Assembly (NCBI GenBank): GCA_015523575.1
Contig: WAJZ01000066.1
Coordinates: 1-15,245 of the forward strand
Direction of reading: 5' to 3'
Source of the DNA: Candidatus Hestiella acidicharens
GTDB taxonomy: Archaea; Thermoproteota; Thermoprotei_A; Sulfolobales; Acidilobaceae
Length of the DNA stretch: 15,245 bases
Shown here in pieces: positions 1 through 7,877 of the stretch (positions are counted from its first letter, which is position 1; every line of letters starts with the position of its first letter). A model generated the notes under the pieces. That model was not told the DNA's origin. It saw only the letters and a list, made by a program, of their open reading frames with translations, and did not search any database. The translations under genes and the position numbers were made by a program.

Positions 1-660
1 AGGCTGCTCTCTCTAATAGATGCAATAGGAACCCTGGAAGGAGGGGGGTGGCTGAGAGGGAAGAATAAAGCAACCGAAGGTATTGTAAGGTTAACAGCAT
101 CGATATCGAAGGCGTTAAATCAAAAGAAGGAGGAGGGTGTGTGGGTGAAATACGTAGAGTGGGCTTCAAACCCCTTGCCTTTTGAACAATCTTTCTTTAG
201 GGAGTCCGATAACAAAATAAAAAACATAGTAGACCTGGGAATTGAGGTTTCAAAAGAGAGTGATATTGAGATTAAAAACGCTGCGTTTGAACTAGCAATC
301 TCTGCTAAAAATTTAGGTTACTTAAAGTTTGTTGATGCAAGGGGTAGGTGGAAAAAGAGGGGGGCCTCGGCGCTTGCTTCTGCTCTCTATAAGGTGCTGA
401 AGGCAACAACCGCTCTCCTAGTAGAAAAGGAGGACGGAATCAGGCTCCTTATAATAAGGAGCGGAAAGGGTGAGGCCCTAAATATAATGCAACGCCTCTT
501 CTCCAGCGGTATAACAAGCGATGTGGGCGGTCATGGAAACATAGCCGTAGCTAAACTAAGGCAGGAGGTTACCATTAAAGAGCTAGAAGATTCTTTAAGG
601 AAAGCCTCCTTACCCTTTGTATATAATAAGGATGATGACCACTCTAAGAAAAGCAGATAG
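1..660 (+). CDS. Probable DHH/DHHA1-family phosphoesterase (RecJ-like), C-terminal part
   Basis: The frame is open from base 1, so the gene begins upstream of the window; 219 C-terminal residues are visible. A GTG at 139 lies after a purine run (129-137), but that run simply encodes KKEEG and the upstream frame reads like protein, so I do not treat it as the start. Near the C-terminus an I-R-S segment (about 451-462) is followed by a G-G-H-G motif (526-537). This arrangement is typical of the DHHA1 substrate-binding domain of archaeal RecJ-like nucleases and nanoRNases. The catalytic DHH domain with its metal ligands would lie outside the window, so activity cannot be judged. The motif here is GGHGNIAVAK rather than the commoner GGGHxxAAG, so the family call is moderate. 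The gene ends 72 bases before the thermosome start, which has its own promoter. Confidence 0.55.
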   Translation, partial: RLLSLIDAIGTLEGGGWLRGKNKATEGIVRLTASISKALNQKKEEGVWVKYVEWASNPLPFEQSFFRESDNKIKNIVDLGIEVSKESDIEIKNAAFELAISAKNLGYLKFVDARGRWKKRGASALASALYKVLKATTALLVEKEDGIRLLIIRSGKGEALNIMQRLFSSGITSDVGGHGNIAVAKLRQEVTIKELEDSLRKASLPFVYNKDDDHSKKSR

Positions 661-732
661 AAAAGCTTATATAGAAGCGATCTCACGAATATTTTATAGG
701 AAACAAATTAGTTTAGTGAATAGGTGGTAAAG
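661..732 (+). promoter_or_regulatory. Thermosome promoter and ribosome binding site
   Basis: GCTTATATA (665-673), preceded by the purine run AGAAAA, is a good archaeal BRE/TATA pair. Initiation is expected about 25 bases downstream, near 695-698, giving a leader of about 35 bases. GGTGG (723-727) lies 5 bases before ATG 733 and matches the crenarchaeal anti-SD. This favours ATG 733 over the in-frame GTG at 724, which overlaps the ribosome binding site. Confidence 0.75.
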
Positions 733-2406
733 ATGGCAGGAATCGGCGGTGGTAATATACCTGTGTTAATACTTAAGGAAGGCACCCAAAGGTCTTATGG
801 AAGGGAGGCACTAAGGAACAACATATTAGCGGCAAAGGTGCTTTCTGAGCTATTGAAAACCAGCCTAGGTCCTAGAGGGCTGGATAAGATGTTGATAGAC
901 TCTTTCGGTGACATAACAATTTCTAACGATGGTGCTACAATAGTTAAGGAAATGGAGATACAACACCCAGCTGCCAAGCTTCTGGTCGAGATAGCAAAAG
1001 CCCAGGACAGCGAGGTAGGTGATGGGACTACTAGCGTAGTTGTTCTCTCTGGTAGCCTATTAGAAAAGGCTGAAAAACTCCTTGAAGATAACATACATCC
1101 ATCATTAATTATTGACGGGTATACGAAGGCTATGAACAAGGCACTAGAAGTCTTAGAAGGCATAGGCAAAGAAATAGACGTTAACGATGAATCTACACTA
1201 AGAAAGATAGTTGCTACAACCATTTCTAGCAAATATACCGGCCAAGGACCAGAAAAGGACAAAATAATAGATATTGTGGTAAGTGCTATAAAGGCGATTG
1301 CAGAGCAAAGAGAAGATGGAACCTATAATATAGACTTAGACAACGTCAAGATAGAAAAGAAGAAGGGAGAAGGCCTAGGGGATACAAGCTTAATTAAGGG
1401 CGTTGTAATAGACAAAGAGGTAGTCCATCCAGGAATGCCAAAGAGGGTTGAAAACGCTAAGATAGCAGTCTTAGACGCTCCACTAGAAATACAGAAACCA
1501 GATATATCAACGAAGATAAGGGTTACAGATGTTGATCAACTAGATAACTTCCTCGAAGAGGAGACGAAGATATTGAGAGAAATGGTAGACAAAATTGCCG
1601 AGGCCGGTGCGAACGTTGTCATAACGCAGAAGGGAATAGACGACGTTGCACAGCACTTCCTCGCAAAGAAGGGCATACTCGCGGCTAGGAGGGTGAAGAG
1701 GAGCGACATAGAGAAGATAGCTAGGGCTACTGGTGCAAAGATAATCACGAGCATGAAAGATCTAAAGCCAGAGAGCCTAGGATATGCAGAGCTAGTAGAG
1801 GAGAGGAAGGTAGGAAATGATAAGATGATATTTATAGAAGGGGCGAAGAACCCGAAGAGCGTAACAATCCTTTTGAGAGGCGTTAATGATATGTTCCTCG
1901 ATGAAGCCGAGAGAAACCTTAATGATGCATTGCATTCCTTAAGGAACATAATGAGAGAGCCAAAGATAGTTGGTGGGGGCGGAGCCGTAGAGACGGAGCT
2001 TGCTATAGCGCTAAGGGACTACGCTAGGACAATAGGGGGCAAGGAGCAACTAGCTATAGAATCTTTCGCCGAGGCCCTAGAAATAGTCCCTACAGTCATA
2101 TCCGAGAGCTGCGGGTTGGACCCACTTGACACGCTGATGGAGCTCAGGTCGTATCACGGTAAGGGCTCCAAGTTCGCAGGAATTGATGCAATTCAAGGGA
2201 AGATCATTGATGATGTAACTAAGAACAATATATATGAACCTATAATAGTCAAAAAACAGGTAATTAAGAGTGCATCGGAGGCTGCTATTTCATTGCTGAA
2301 GATAGACGACCTCATAGCTGCCTCCCCGCCAAAGCCTGAGTCAAAGCAGGGCGAAGGATCCTCAGGCCCTTCATATGGAGGAATGCCTTCAGGAATGGGA
2401 ATGTAA
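733..2406 (+). CDS. Thermosome subunit (group II chaperonin)
   Basis: This is an ATP-dependent cytosolic chaperonin subunit of 557 residues that assembles into double-ring complexes and refolds proteins in a built-in-lid chamber. The family is unmistakable: the N-terminal equatorial domain has SLGPRG (44-49), NDGAT (65-69) and GDGTT (96-100), which form the nucleotide site. The apical and intermediate part carries [16 protein letters not shown], and a GGGAVE motif lies in the C-terminal equatorial half. The tail is glycine- and methionine-rich (ends GGMPSGMGM), as in many thermosome subunits, and projects into the ring cavity. The length is normal and no lesions are seen. ATG 733 is chosen because GGTGG sits at correct spacing before it. 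I cannot assign it to the alpha or beta paralogue, since only one subunit is in view, so no symbol is given. A strong dedicated promoter fits high, heat-responsive expression, which is inferred. Confidence 0.98.
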   Translation: MAGIGGGNIPVLILKEGTQRSYGREALRNNILAAKVLSELLKTSLGPRGLDKMLIDSFGDITISNDGATIVKEMEIQHPAAKLLVEIAKAQDSEVGDGTTSVVVLSGSLLEKAEKLLEDNIHPSLIIDGYTKAMNKALEVLEGIGKEIDVNDESTLRKIVATTISSKYTGQGPEKDKIIDIVVSAIKAIAEQREDGTYNIDLDNVKIEKKKGEGLGDTSLIKGVVIDKEVVHPGMPKRVENAKIAVLDAPLEIQKPDISTKIRVTDVDQLDNFLEEETKILREMVDKIAEAGANVVITQKGIDDVAQHFLAKKGILAARRVKRSDIEKIARATGAKIITSMKDLKPESLGYAELVEERKVGNDKMIFIEGAKNPKSVTILLRGVNDMFLDEAERNLNDALHSLRNIMREPKIVGGGGAVETELAIALRDYARTIGGKEQLAIESFAEALEIVPTVISESCGLDPLDTLMELRSYHGKGSKFAGIDAIQGKIIDDVTKNNIYEPIIVKKQVIKSASEAAISLLKIDDLIAASPPKPESKQGEGSSGPSYGGMPSGMGM

Positions 2407-2408
2407 AC

Positions 2409-2450
2409 AATAATTTTTATTAAACGCTTAATTCTTTTTCTATACGCTCT
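2409..2450 (+). promoter_or_regulatory. Intergenic T-rich terminator and promoter of the helicase gene
   Basis: Two T-rich runs (2414-2418 and 2431-2438) follow the thermosome stop and suit archaeal U-tract termination. AATTTTTATTAAA (2412-2424) is also TATA-like; centred about 32 bases before ATG 2451, it predicts initiation within a few bases of the start codon. No Shine-Dalgarno sequence is present, so the helicase mRNA is probably leaderless. Confidence 0.5.
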
Positions 2451-5300
2451 ATGAATGAGAGTGCTGAGATGCGAGCCCTAGATTTGCTTAACCCAAAGCT
2501 AAAAAGCGTCATAAGGGACTTGGGCTATGAAAAGCTCCTCCCAATACAGGAGAAGGCAATACCCCCCATCTTAAATGGATATAACACCTTGGTGATTTCG
2601 CCCACGGGTTCTGGAAAGACGGAGGCAGCGCTCCTACCAGTTACCTCTATGATATTAGATGGTGGCTACGGTAGCAAAGGCATAAAGGCCATCTATATCA
2701 CTCCCTTGAGGTCGCTTAACAGGGATATAACATATAGGGTGAAAAAAATTGTGACCTCTGTTGGCTTAACGTTACTACTAAGGCATGGAGATACAACTGC
2801 AAAGGGAAGGAAGGAGTTCCTAGAGAACCCGCCGGACTTCATGATAACGACGCCTGAAAGCTTAAACCTCCTCATGACAATAAAGGAAAGGAGGTACCTC
2901 TGGGGAGAAGTATCACATATAATAATAGATGAGGTACAGGAGGTCCTCGACAACAAGAGGGGCGTGGAGCTCTCCCTTGTCTTAGAAAGGTTAAGCGCAC
3001 TTTCTAAAAACAAGGTTCAGAGGATAGGGCTGTCAGCAACACTTTCTGATAAAGCAAAGAGGGAAGCCTCTAGGCTAATTGGAAGCGATGCAAGAATTGT
3101 TGAGGATTACTCTGGAAAAAGGTACAGCTTTTCCCTATCAATAATCCAAGACACAAACAATTTCTGGAAAAAATCCGTCGAGCAGATCAAAAGCATAATA
3201 GCAGAGACCTCAGGATCCCTCTTAATATTTACAAACACTAGGGCCGTTGCCGAAAAGCTATCTTCGGAGCTATCTAGGGATGTAGAAGGGGTTGCAGTAC
3301 ATCATGGAAGCCTTTCAAGGGATGTGAGGGAAAGGGCAGAGAGCACGTTCAAACAAGGAAAATCAAGGGTACTGATAGCGACTTCTTCAATGGAACTTGG
3401 CGTAGACATAGGCAAGGTAGATGCTGTGTTACAATTCATGTCACCAAGGCAAGTAATAGCGTTGCTACAAAGGGTAGGAAGGGCTGGTCATAGGATCGGT
3501 GATATAAGCAGGGGAACAATACTAACTATGGGCAACCTCTTTGAGGTCCTTGAGTCAGGGGTTATAATAGCTAACGCTAAAAGGAAGGCATTGGAAGACT
3601 TGGTCATGCCTAAGAAGTCTCTAGACGCATTAGCTCATCAAGTAGTCGCAATGGTCGTTGGTGGGATATCAAACAACGCTACTAAGATATATAGTATTGT
3701 AAGGAGAGCTTATCCCTTCTCGACCCTTTCCAATAGAGACCTAGAAAGGGTTTTGATGCATTTAGACGCTGTAGGGGTAATTAGATACGATGAGGATAGT
3801 GGGGAGATTCGCCAGACTAGGAGGACAAGGAAATATTTGTATGGGGTCTCTATGATACCAAGCGAGGTGGTCTTCTCCGTTTATGACATATCCTCTAACA
3901 CAAGGATTGGGGAGGTTAGTGAAAGGTTTGTCGAGAGCACAATGCTAGAGCAAGGAAAAGAAAAGTTCAGGTTTACCTTAGCTGGGAAGGTGTGGGAGGT
4001 TGTAGACATTGACTATGAAGCAGAAAAAATAGAGGCAAAGCCAATAAGCATAGAAGAGGGGTCGATACCGGTATGGGAGGGGGAGCTCATACCTGTATCA
4101 TTTAGCGTTTCCAAAGGCGTCTGCTCTATAATAACCCTTGGCATGCTTGACAGAAGTAAGTTCGAGGGCCTAATGGCTAAGTGGGGTGTGTCAAGGGAAG
4201 TTGCAAGGAACCTAGGGGGCATATTAGAGGAGACTGAAAAGGTTTGGGGGAGGGAAGTAAGCTTCTATAAACCTGTAATAGAAAACGTAAATGGAAGTTC
4301 CATATTGTATGTATGCTTGGGAAGCAAAGGGAACTTCCTCCTATCATTGATACTATCCAAGCTAGCTGAGAACAGGGTTAAGTTGCAAATAAACTACATA
4401 CCTTACGCAATAATATTCACCTCGCCCTCCGGCGTTGACGGTAGGCTGATAGAAGATGCTATAGAAAGGCTGAAGGGTTTGGACGGGCCTGAAGTTGTGG
4501 CGTTGGCACAAGATGCTGTAAGAAACTCCTTTGCCTACATATCAAGGTTTCTCCAGGTCTCGAAGAGGCTAGGGGTGGTAGATCCAAGCGTTAAGATACC
4601 ATTTCAACTTGGGAAAAAGATAGTTGAGGCGTATTCAAGTTCCATAGTAAACGAGGAGACCATAAGGGAAATAATGTATGACAAATTTGACGTGGAATCG
4701 GTCCTCAAGTTTAAGGAGGGCGTCAAGGAGGTTAGCGTTGTGAGGCTGAAAGCACCAAGCCCAATTACAAGAGAGGTCTTATCAAATCCCTACCTGAAGA
4801 GGGACTTAACCTCGAACCTAAAGGAACTTGCAATTGATTATATAATCCAGGGGTTAAAGAGGAACGCGGATAGCAAAGAAGTACTTTTCCTTTGTATCTC
4901 TTGTGGGAACGTGTGGGTTAGTAGCGTAAAAGGTCTAGGCCTTGCAAGGTGTCCAAGATGTAAGGGAATGATGATTTCACCAATGCCGAATTCCGATTGG
5001 GGCAGGAACGCGGTTAGGCTATTCAAGGAGTGGAAGAGCGGGAAGATAAAGAGGCTAGATAAGAGCAGTAAAAAGATTATAGATGAGGTGATGGAAAGGG
5101 CTAGGTTATATATAGACTACGCTTCCCAAGGGATGGGAAGGTATGTGATAGAGTCCCTCATGACCCAGGGCGTGGGACCTAGAGCAGCGAAGAGAGTTAT
5201 CGAAGCCTATATTAGGGGTGGGGAAAGGGAATTCTACAAAGCCTTATTGAAGGCAAAAGAAGATTACATAACATATAAAAAGTACTGGGATAGCAGTTAG
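2451..5300 (+). CDS. Lhr-type superfamily 2 ATP-dependent helicase
   Basis: A 949-residue DNA/RNA helicase of the Lhr (large helicase-related) group, linked in archaea to DNA repair and RNA metabolism. Visible motifs in order: Q-motif (LPIQEKAIP, about 30-38), Walker A SPTGSGKT (50-57), motif Ia TPLRSLNRD (84-92), TPESLNLL (134-141), motif II DEVQ (160-163), motif III SAT (195-197), TNTRAVAEKL (261-270), VAVHHGSLSR (281-290), motif V ATSSMELGVDIG (310-321) and motif VI QRVGRAGHR (340-348). The region after the two RecA domains fits the winged-helix and Lhr-core domains. C815-x2-C818 and C834-x2-C837 form a C-terminal zinc ribbon. The length is normal and there is no lesion. Motif II is DEVQ, whereas Lhr proteins usually have DEVH or DEIH. 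It stands alone between the thermosome and a tRNA. I do not decide between the archaeal Lhr1 and Lhr2 subgroups. Confidence 0.93.
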   Translation: MNESAEMRALDLLNPKLKSVIRDLGYEKLLPIQEKAIPPILNGYNTLVISPTGSGKTEAALLPVTSMILDGGYGSKGIKAIYITPLRSLNRDITYRVKKIVTSVGLTLLLRHGDTTAKGRKEFLENPPDFMITTPESLNLLMTIKERRYLWGEVSHIIIDEVQEVLDNKRGVELSLVLERLSALSKNKVQRIGLSATLSDKAKREASRLIGSDARIVEDYSGKRYSFSLSIIQDTNNFWKKSVEQIKSIIAETSGSLLIFTNTRAVAEKLSSELSRDVEGVAVHHGSLSRDVRERAESTFKQGKSRVLIATSSMELGVDIGKVDAVLQFMSPRQVIALLQRVGRAGHRIGDISRGTILTMGNLFEVLESGVIIANAKRKALEDLVMPKKSLDALAHQVVAMVVGGISNNATKIYSIVRRAYPFSTLSNRDLERVLMHLDAVGVIRYDEDSGEIRQTRRTRKYLYGVSMIPSEVVFSVYDISSNTRIGEVSERFVESTMLEQGKEKFRFTLAGKVWEVVDIDYEAEKIEAKPISIEEGSIPVWEGELIPVSFSVSKGVCSIITLGMLDRSKFEGLMAKWGVSREVARNLGGILEETEKVWGREVSFYKPVIENVNGSSILYVCLGSKGNFLLSLILSKLAENRVKLQINYIPYAIIFTSPSGVDGRLIEDAIERLKGLDGPEVVALAQDAVRNSFAYISRFLQVSKRLGVVDPSVKIPFQLGKKIVEAYSSSIVNEETIREIMYDKFDVESVLKFKEGVKEVSVVRLKAPSPITREVLSNPYLKRDLTSNLKELAIDYIIQGLKRNADSKEVLFLCISCGNVWVSSVKGLGLARCPRCKGMMISPMPNSDWGRNAVRLFKEWKSGKIKRLDKSSKKIIDEVMERARLYIDYASQGMGRYVIESLMTQGVGPRAAKRVIEAYIRGGEREFYKALLKAKEDYITYKKYWDSS

Positions 5301-5351
5301 TCGTAACCGCTTAGATTTCTTAAAAATTGCTTCACCAAAGAGTTAAGTTTT

Positions 5352-5386
5352 AATAAGTTTATATAAAAAATAGGAGTATTTGGAGA
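5352..5386 (+). promoter_or_regulatory. tRNA-Glu promoter
   Basis: The AT block AGTTTATATAAA (5356-5367) is a near-ideal archaeal TATA box. Its centre is about 25 bases ahead of the mature tRNA 5' end at 5387, so the transcript should have almost no 5' leader. Confidence 0.8.
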
Positions 5387-5461
5387 GCCGCGGTAGTATA
5401 GCCCGGTCCAGTATGCGGGCCTCTCGAGCCCGTGACCCGGGTTCAAATCCCGGCCGCGGCA
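5387..5461 (+). tRNA. tRNA-Glu (anticodon CTC)
   Basis: The full cloverleaf can be drawn. Acceptor stem GCCGCGG (5387-5393) pairs perfectly with CCGCGGC (5454-5460), with discriminator A at 5461. The D stem is GTAT/GTAT with an 11-base loop containing GG. The anticodon stem CGGGC/GCCCG encloses loop CTCTCGA (5421-5427) with anticodon CTC at 5423-5425. The variable loop is 4 bases, and T stem CCGGG/CCCGG holds loop TTCAAAT. There is no intron and the 3' CCA is not encoded, so CCA must be added by a nucleotidyltransferase. The tRNA decodes GAG. No second copy of its 3' end is seen in the window, so there is no sign of an att-type integration here. Confidence 0.97.
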
Positions 5462-5485
5462 TCATTTTCAGTCCTCTTCTTATAT

Positions 5486-5553
5486 GAAAGGCTGAGGAAA
5501 GCCATTTTCCGGGCTCATTAGGGGAAATGAAACGCTTATTTCCTTAGCCTTTC
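5486..5553. repeat. Long imperfect inverted repeat after tRNA-Glu
   Basis: The arm GAAAGGCTGAGGAAA (5486-5500) matches the reverse complement of TTTCCTTAGCCTTTC (5539-5553) at 14 of 15 positions. Inside it, CATTTTCC (5503-5510) pairs with GGGAAATG (5522-5529) with one G-U, giving a stacked two-part hairpin around a loop near 5511-5521. It could be a small structured RNA or the remains of a small inverted-repeat element. Confidence 0.7.
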
Positions 5554-5658
5554 TAATTATAGGCAGGCTTCGGCACCACACTTTATAATACCTTCACTTT
5601 TAAGGATAGAGGAAAGGGTTATGTTAAGAGATGATAATAGAAGTTGCCTGAGACGTCC

Positions 5659-5676
5659 TTTTATAATATTATAAAA
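5659..5676. repeat. 18-bp perfect AT palindrome
   Basis: TTTTATAATATTATAAAA is identical to its own reverse complement. It could be a symmetric protein-binding site or a bidirectional TATA element, but no gene start lies at a suitable distance. Confidence 0.6.
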
Positions 5677-5713
5677 CAAGGTCAAGAGTTGAAGGTGAAG
5701 CATTAGAAGAGCC

Positions 5714-5744
5714 TTGCTCGACCTTTTCACCGAACGTCGAGCAA
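5714..5744. repeat. 9-bp hairpin
   Basis: TTGCTCGAC (5714-5722) and GTCGAGCAA (5736-5744) form a perfect stem with a 13-base loop. An AT-rich segment and a T-run at 5784-5790 follow. Confidence 0.6.
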
Positions 5745-5925
5745 AGCCCTATATAGCTTTATAAAAAGGTCTTTACGGATTTCTTTTTTTAGCTCCGGCT
5801 TTATGCATCTTAATGTTTTTTGCATACTTGGTTGCTTCCCAGGTGTTTGAATTCTAAGAAGAAAAAGGCGTTAGGCATTAGCCTAAGTATTTAGGTGGCA
5901 ACGGAAGAAACCTGCATGCTCAGCG

Positions 5926-6585
5926 TCACTGCGAGGGCTGCGCATTTTCCTTACTCCTTTGCTTGCTAAGATCTTCAATAATACTATCTATGCTGACTTG
6001 CCCTACAATCCTTAGGGGTTGTATGAGCTCATTAAGCAAATCAGCGTTTAGCCTTACCTTTTCTCCCTTACCTACCTCTACTATGAAGCGCTTGTCTTTA
6101 TATGGCGGGCTACCATGATAAACTGGCCTCCCTTGGTCAAGCAACGTTAGCGTAGTGGCATTGATTTCAAAGATTAGGTGTGACGTTAGTATGATTATTT
6201 TGTTTTTAAGCCCTTCGAGGCATCCTTCAATGGCTTTATCATCATTGCATCTATGTTGGTAAAGGGCTCGTCGAGCAACAGTATCTCAGAGTCCTTTCCT
6301 AAGGCTATTGCAACTTGGACCCTCTTCCTGAATCCTGCCGACAGATCAAGGTATTTCTTGTTGAGGTATTCGCGCAACTGAAGCGAAGATATAGCATATT
6401 TTAACCTATCCTTATCTATAAATGATTCTAATATATCTTTGACCTCGATGTTGGGTAAAATTATATCTTCTCCAATATAACCTATGTGGTCAAGGAACAT
6501 CGGGGCGTAGAGGTTCTTTCACCTGCTTCATAGACTTTTAAAAAACAAAAACACCTATAGGTTTTGCTCCCCCGAGTGGTAATAC
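5926..6585 (-). pseudogene. Decayed ABC-transporter ATP-binding subunit
   Basis: Read on the minus strand, pieces of one ABC ATPase lie in order but in different frames. Near 6577-6560 a GGGGGAGCAAAACC stretch looks like a Walker A that has lost bases. From 6500 to 6246 an intact piece carries IGYIGED, the signature LSAGFRKRVQ (starting near 6344), Walker B ILLLDEP (about 6281-6264) and the D-loop NIDA. Near 6240, in a run of ATGATGAT, the frame slips and the protein continues as KAIEGCLEGLKNKIIILTSHL, with the switch (H-loop) His at 6180-6178. It then runs through LLDQGRPVYHG to the end of a basic C-terminal extension with stop at 5926-5928. A further frame change lies around 6505-6540. An intact gene would encode an ATPase driving solute transport at the membrane; no permease gene is next to it. 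With the Walker A broken and at least two frameshifts it is very unlikely to work. Confidence 0.85.
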
Positions 6586-6638
6586 TCAATCATTTATCCA
6601 TATTATAAATTGAAGGTCGAATCCCTGCGCTTCTTCCA

Positions 6639-7874
6639 TTAAAGTCCCAAGAGGTTCTCTATTGCAGTAAGCCTATTTACTTCATTCGTACCTTCATATA
6701 TCTGGATAAGCTTTGCATCTCTAGCGATTTTTTCCACCTCCATTTCTTTCATATAACCATAGCCACCCATTATTTGGATAGCCTCTAGGCTGACCTTTAC
6801 AGCTACATCTCCTCCAAACGACTTCGCGAGGCTTGGCTCAAGCTCAGAGGGAGGGAAGGAGCCGTCAACCTTTTTTGAAACACCATAGATAGAGTATTCA
6901 CTCACCAAGATTTTCTCCAGCATCGTGGCAAGCTTGTACTTTATGAGTTGGTGGTCAATTAGCCTCTTACCACCTTGGTTTCTCTCGAGAGAATATGCAA
7001 CAGCCTTATCAAATGCCCTCTTAGCTATCCCGAGGCCGATAGCACCAACAGGTGCTCTAGACATTGCAAGCGTCATCTTAACAAAGTTCCACCCAAGCCC
7101 AGGCTTACAGATAACGTTTTCCTCTGGAACGTATATGTCATCAAAAACGACTTCACCTGTCGGGGCGCTTCTATGCCCCATTTTGTCATATACCTGCTCT
7201 ATCTTAAATCCCATGTCCTTTGTGACAACGGCACACATCATGGTCTCATATGGCCTGCCTTTGTCGGTAACTGCGAAGACCGTCATGTGAGAGGCTATTG
7301 GTGAGTTTGAGATGAAGACCTTCCTGCCACTTATCCTATAGCCTCCTTCCACTTGTGTAGCAGCAGTTGTCATCTCTGGTAACGCCCTCCCCTCGATTCT
7401 CTCATAATCGCTCCCAGCTGTTGGTTCCGTTATTGCAAATGACCATACCTGAGGCTTACCTGCTTCATCTGCTTCAGCAAACGGCCTGAGCCATTTTTCC
7501 CATGTTGCTCCTCCATCAAGCGTCCCTCCTATATAAACAGGTAGGAGTCCGAGCCATGTAGCACCTATGGTTGTTGCTGCGCCAGCGTCGTAGTAGGCAA
7601 GGACTTCAAGTGCATTTGAGCCCATGTATATCAACCCTCCCATTCCACCAAGGTGTTCGGGAACTATGAGGCTGAGGAGCCTTATCTCTGAGCTAGCCTC
7701 AATGATTTTCTTCATGCCGTTTAGGACCTCTTCCTTGCTTTTTGCCTGGTCTAGCTTCATGGCCATAGGTTCTACGTATTTCTCTGAGAATTCCTTAACA
7801 GATCTCCTTAGGAGGATGGCTTCTTTGTCGTGCTGGTAAAAGGTGTTCTCTAGGAGGTTGCTTTTAATAGCCAA
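6639..7874 (-). CDS. Acyl-CoA dehydrogenase
   Basis: A 411-residue FAD-dependent enzyme that introduces a trans-2,3 double bond into an acyl-CoA and passes electrons to an electron-transfer flavoprotein. Family marks: FAITEPTAGSD (146-156, flavin contacts), GYRISGRKVFISNS (178-191), the C-terminal IMGGYGYMKEMEVEKIARDAK region, and IYEGTNEV with Glu-394 at the position of the catalytic base of medium- and short-chain enzymes. The length is slightly above the usual 380-390 because of an acidic insert before FAITEP (PFAEADEAGKPQVWS). The start is TTG at 7874-7872: GAGGTG lies 6 bases upstream and no in-frame ATG fits. It follows the decarboxylase-family gene after only 3 bases, so the two are cotranscribed and probably translationally coupled. 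Chain-length specificity cannot be read from the sequence. Confidence 0.97.
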   Translation of the reverse strand: MAIKSNLLENTFYQHDKEAILLRRSVKEFSEKYVEPMAMKLDQAKSKEEVLNGMKKIIEASSEIRLLSLIVPEHLGGMGGLIYMGSNALEVLAYYDAGAATTIGATWLGLLPVYIGGTLDGGATWEKWLRPFAEADEAGKPQVWSFAITEPTAGSDYERIEGRALPEMTTAATQVEGGYRISGRKVFISNSPIASHMTVFAVTDKGRPYETMMCAVVTKDMGFKIEQVYDKMGHRSAPTGEVVFDDIYVPEENVICKPGLGWNFVKMTLAMSRAPVGAIGLGIAKRAFDKAVAYSLERNQGGKRLIDHQLIKYKLATMLEKILVSEYSIYGVSKKVDGSFPPSELEPSLAKSFGGDVAVKVSLEAIQIMGGYGYMKEMEVEKIARDAKLIQIYEGTNEVNRLTAIENLLGL

Positions 7875-7877
7875 TAT

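Larger units (their letters stand above)
5462..5925. other. Gene-free region with several inverted repeats
   Basis: I find no convincing coding sequence here on either strand. A short T-rich stretch just after the tRNA probably ends its transcription. The rest is AT-rich and holds the long hairpin at 5486-5553, the perfect palindrome at 5659-5676, the 9-bp hairpin at 5714-5744, a T-run at 5784-5790 and a 6-bp hairpin TTAGGC-ATTA-GCCTAA at 5871-5886. The last lies about 40 bases past the end of the decayed ABC gene, where it could once have ended that transcript. The density of inverted repeats may reflect small RNAs, old element ends or only AT richness. Confidence 0.6.

Noticed and set aside
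129..145. GGAGG followed by GTG as the true start of the first gene
   Set aside because: The frame is open to base 1 and reads as protein; the purine run is explained by Lys-Glu-Gly codons.
795..1949. Long minus-strand open frames inside the thermosome gene
   Set aside because: Shadows of a well-conserved gene on the plus strand; no family likeness of their own.
5625..5651. Box C/D-like motifs (ATGATAA ... CTGA)
   Set aside because: Box C has a mismatch and the boxes are too close together for a guide RNA.
6612..6638. GGTCGAATCCC, resembling a tRNA T-arm
   Set aside because: The stem pairings fail and no matching acceptor, anticodon or D arm lies upstream; it is not a tRNA.
5387..6640. tRNA-Glu as an integration site for an element
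   Set aside because: No second copy of the tRNA 3' end and no integrase gene or fragment in the window.
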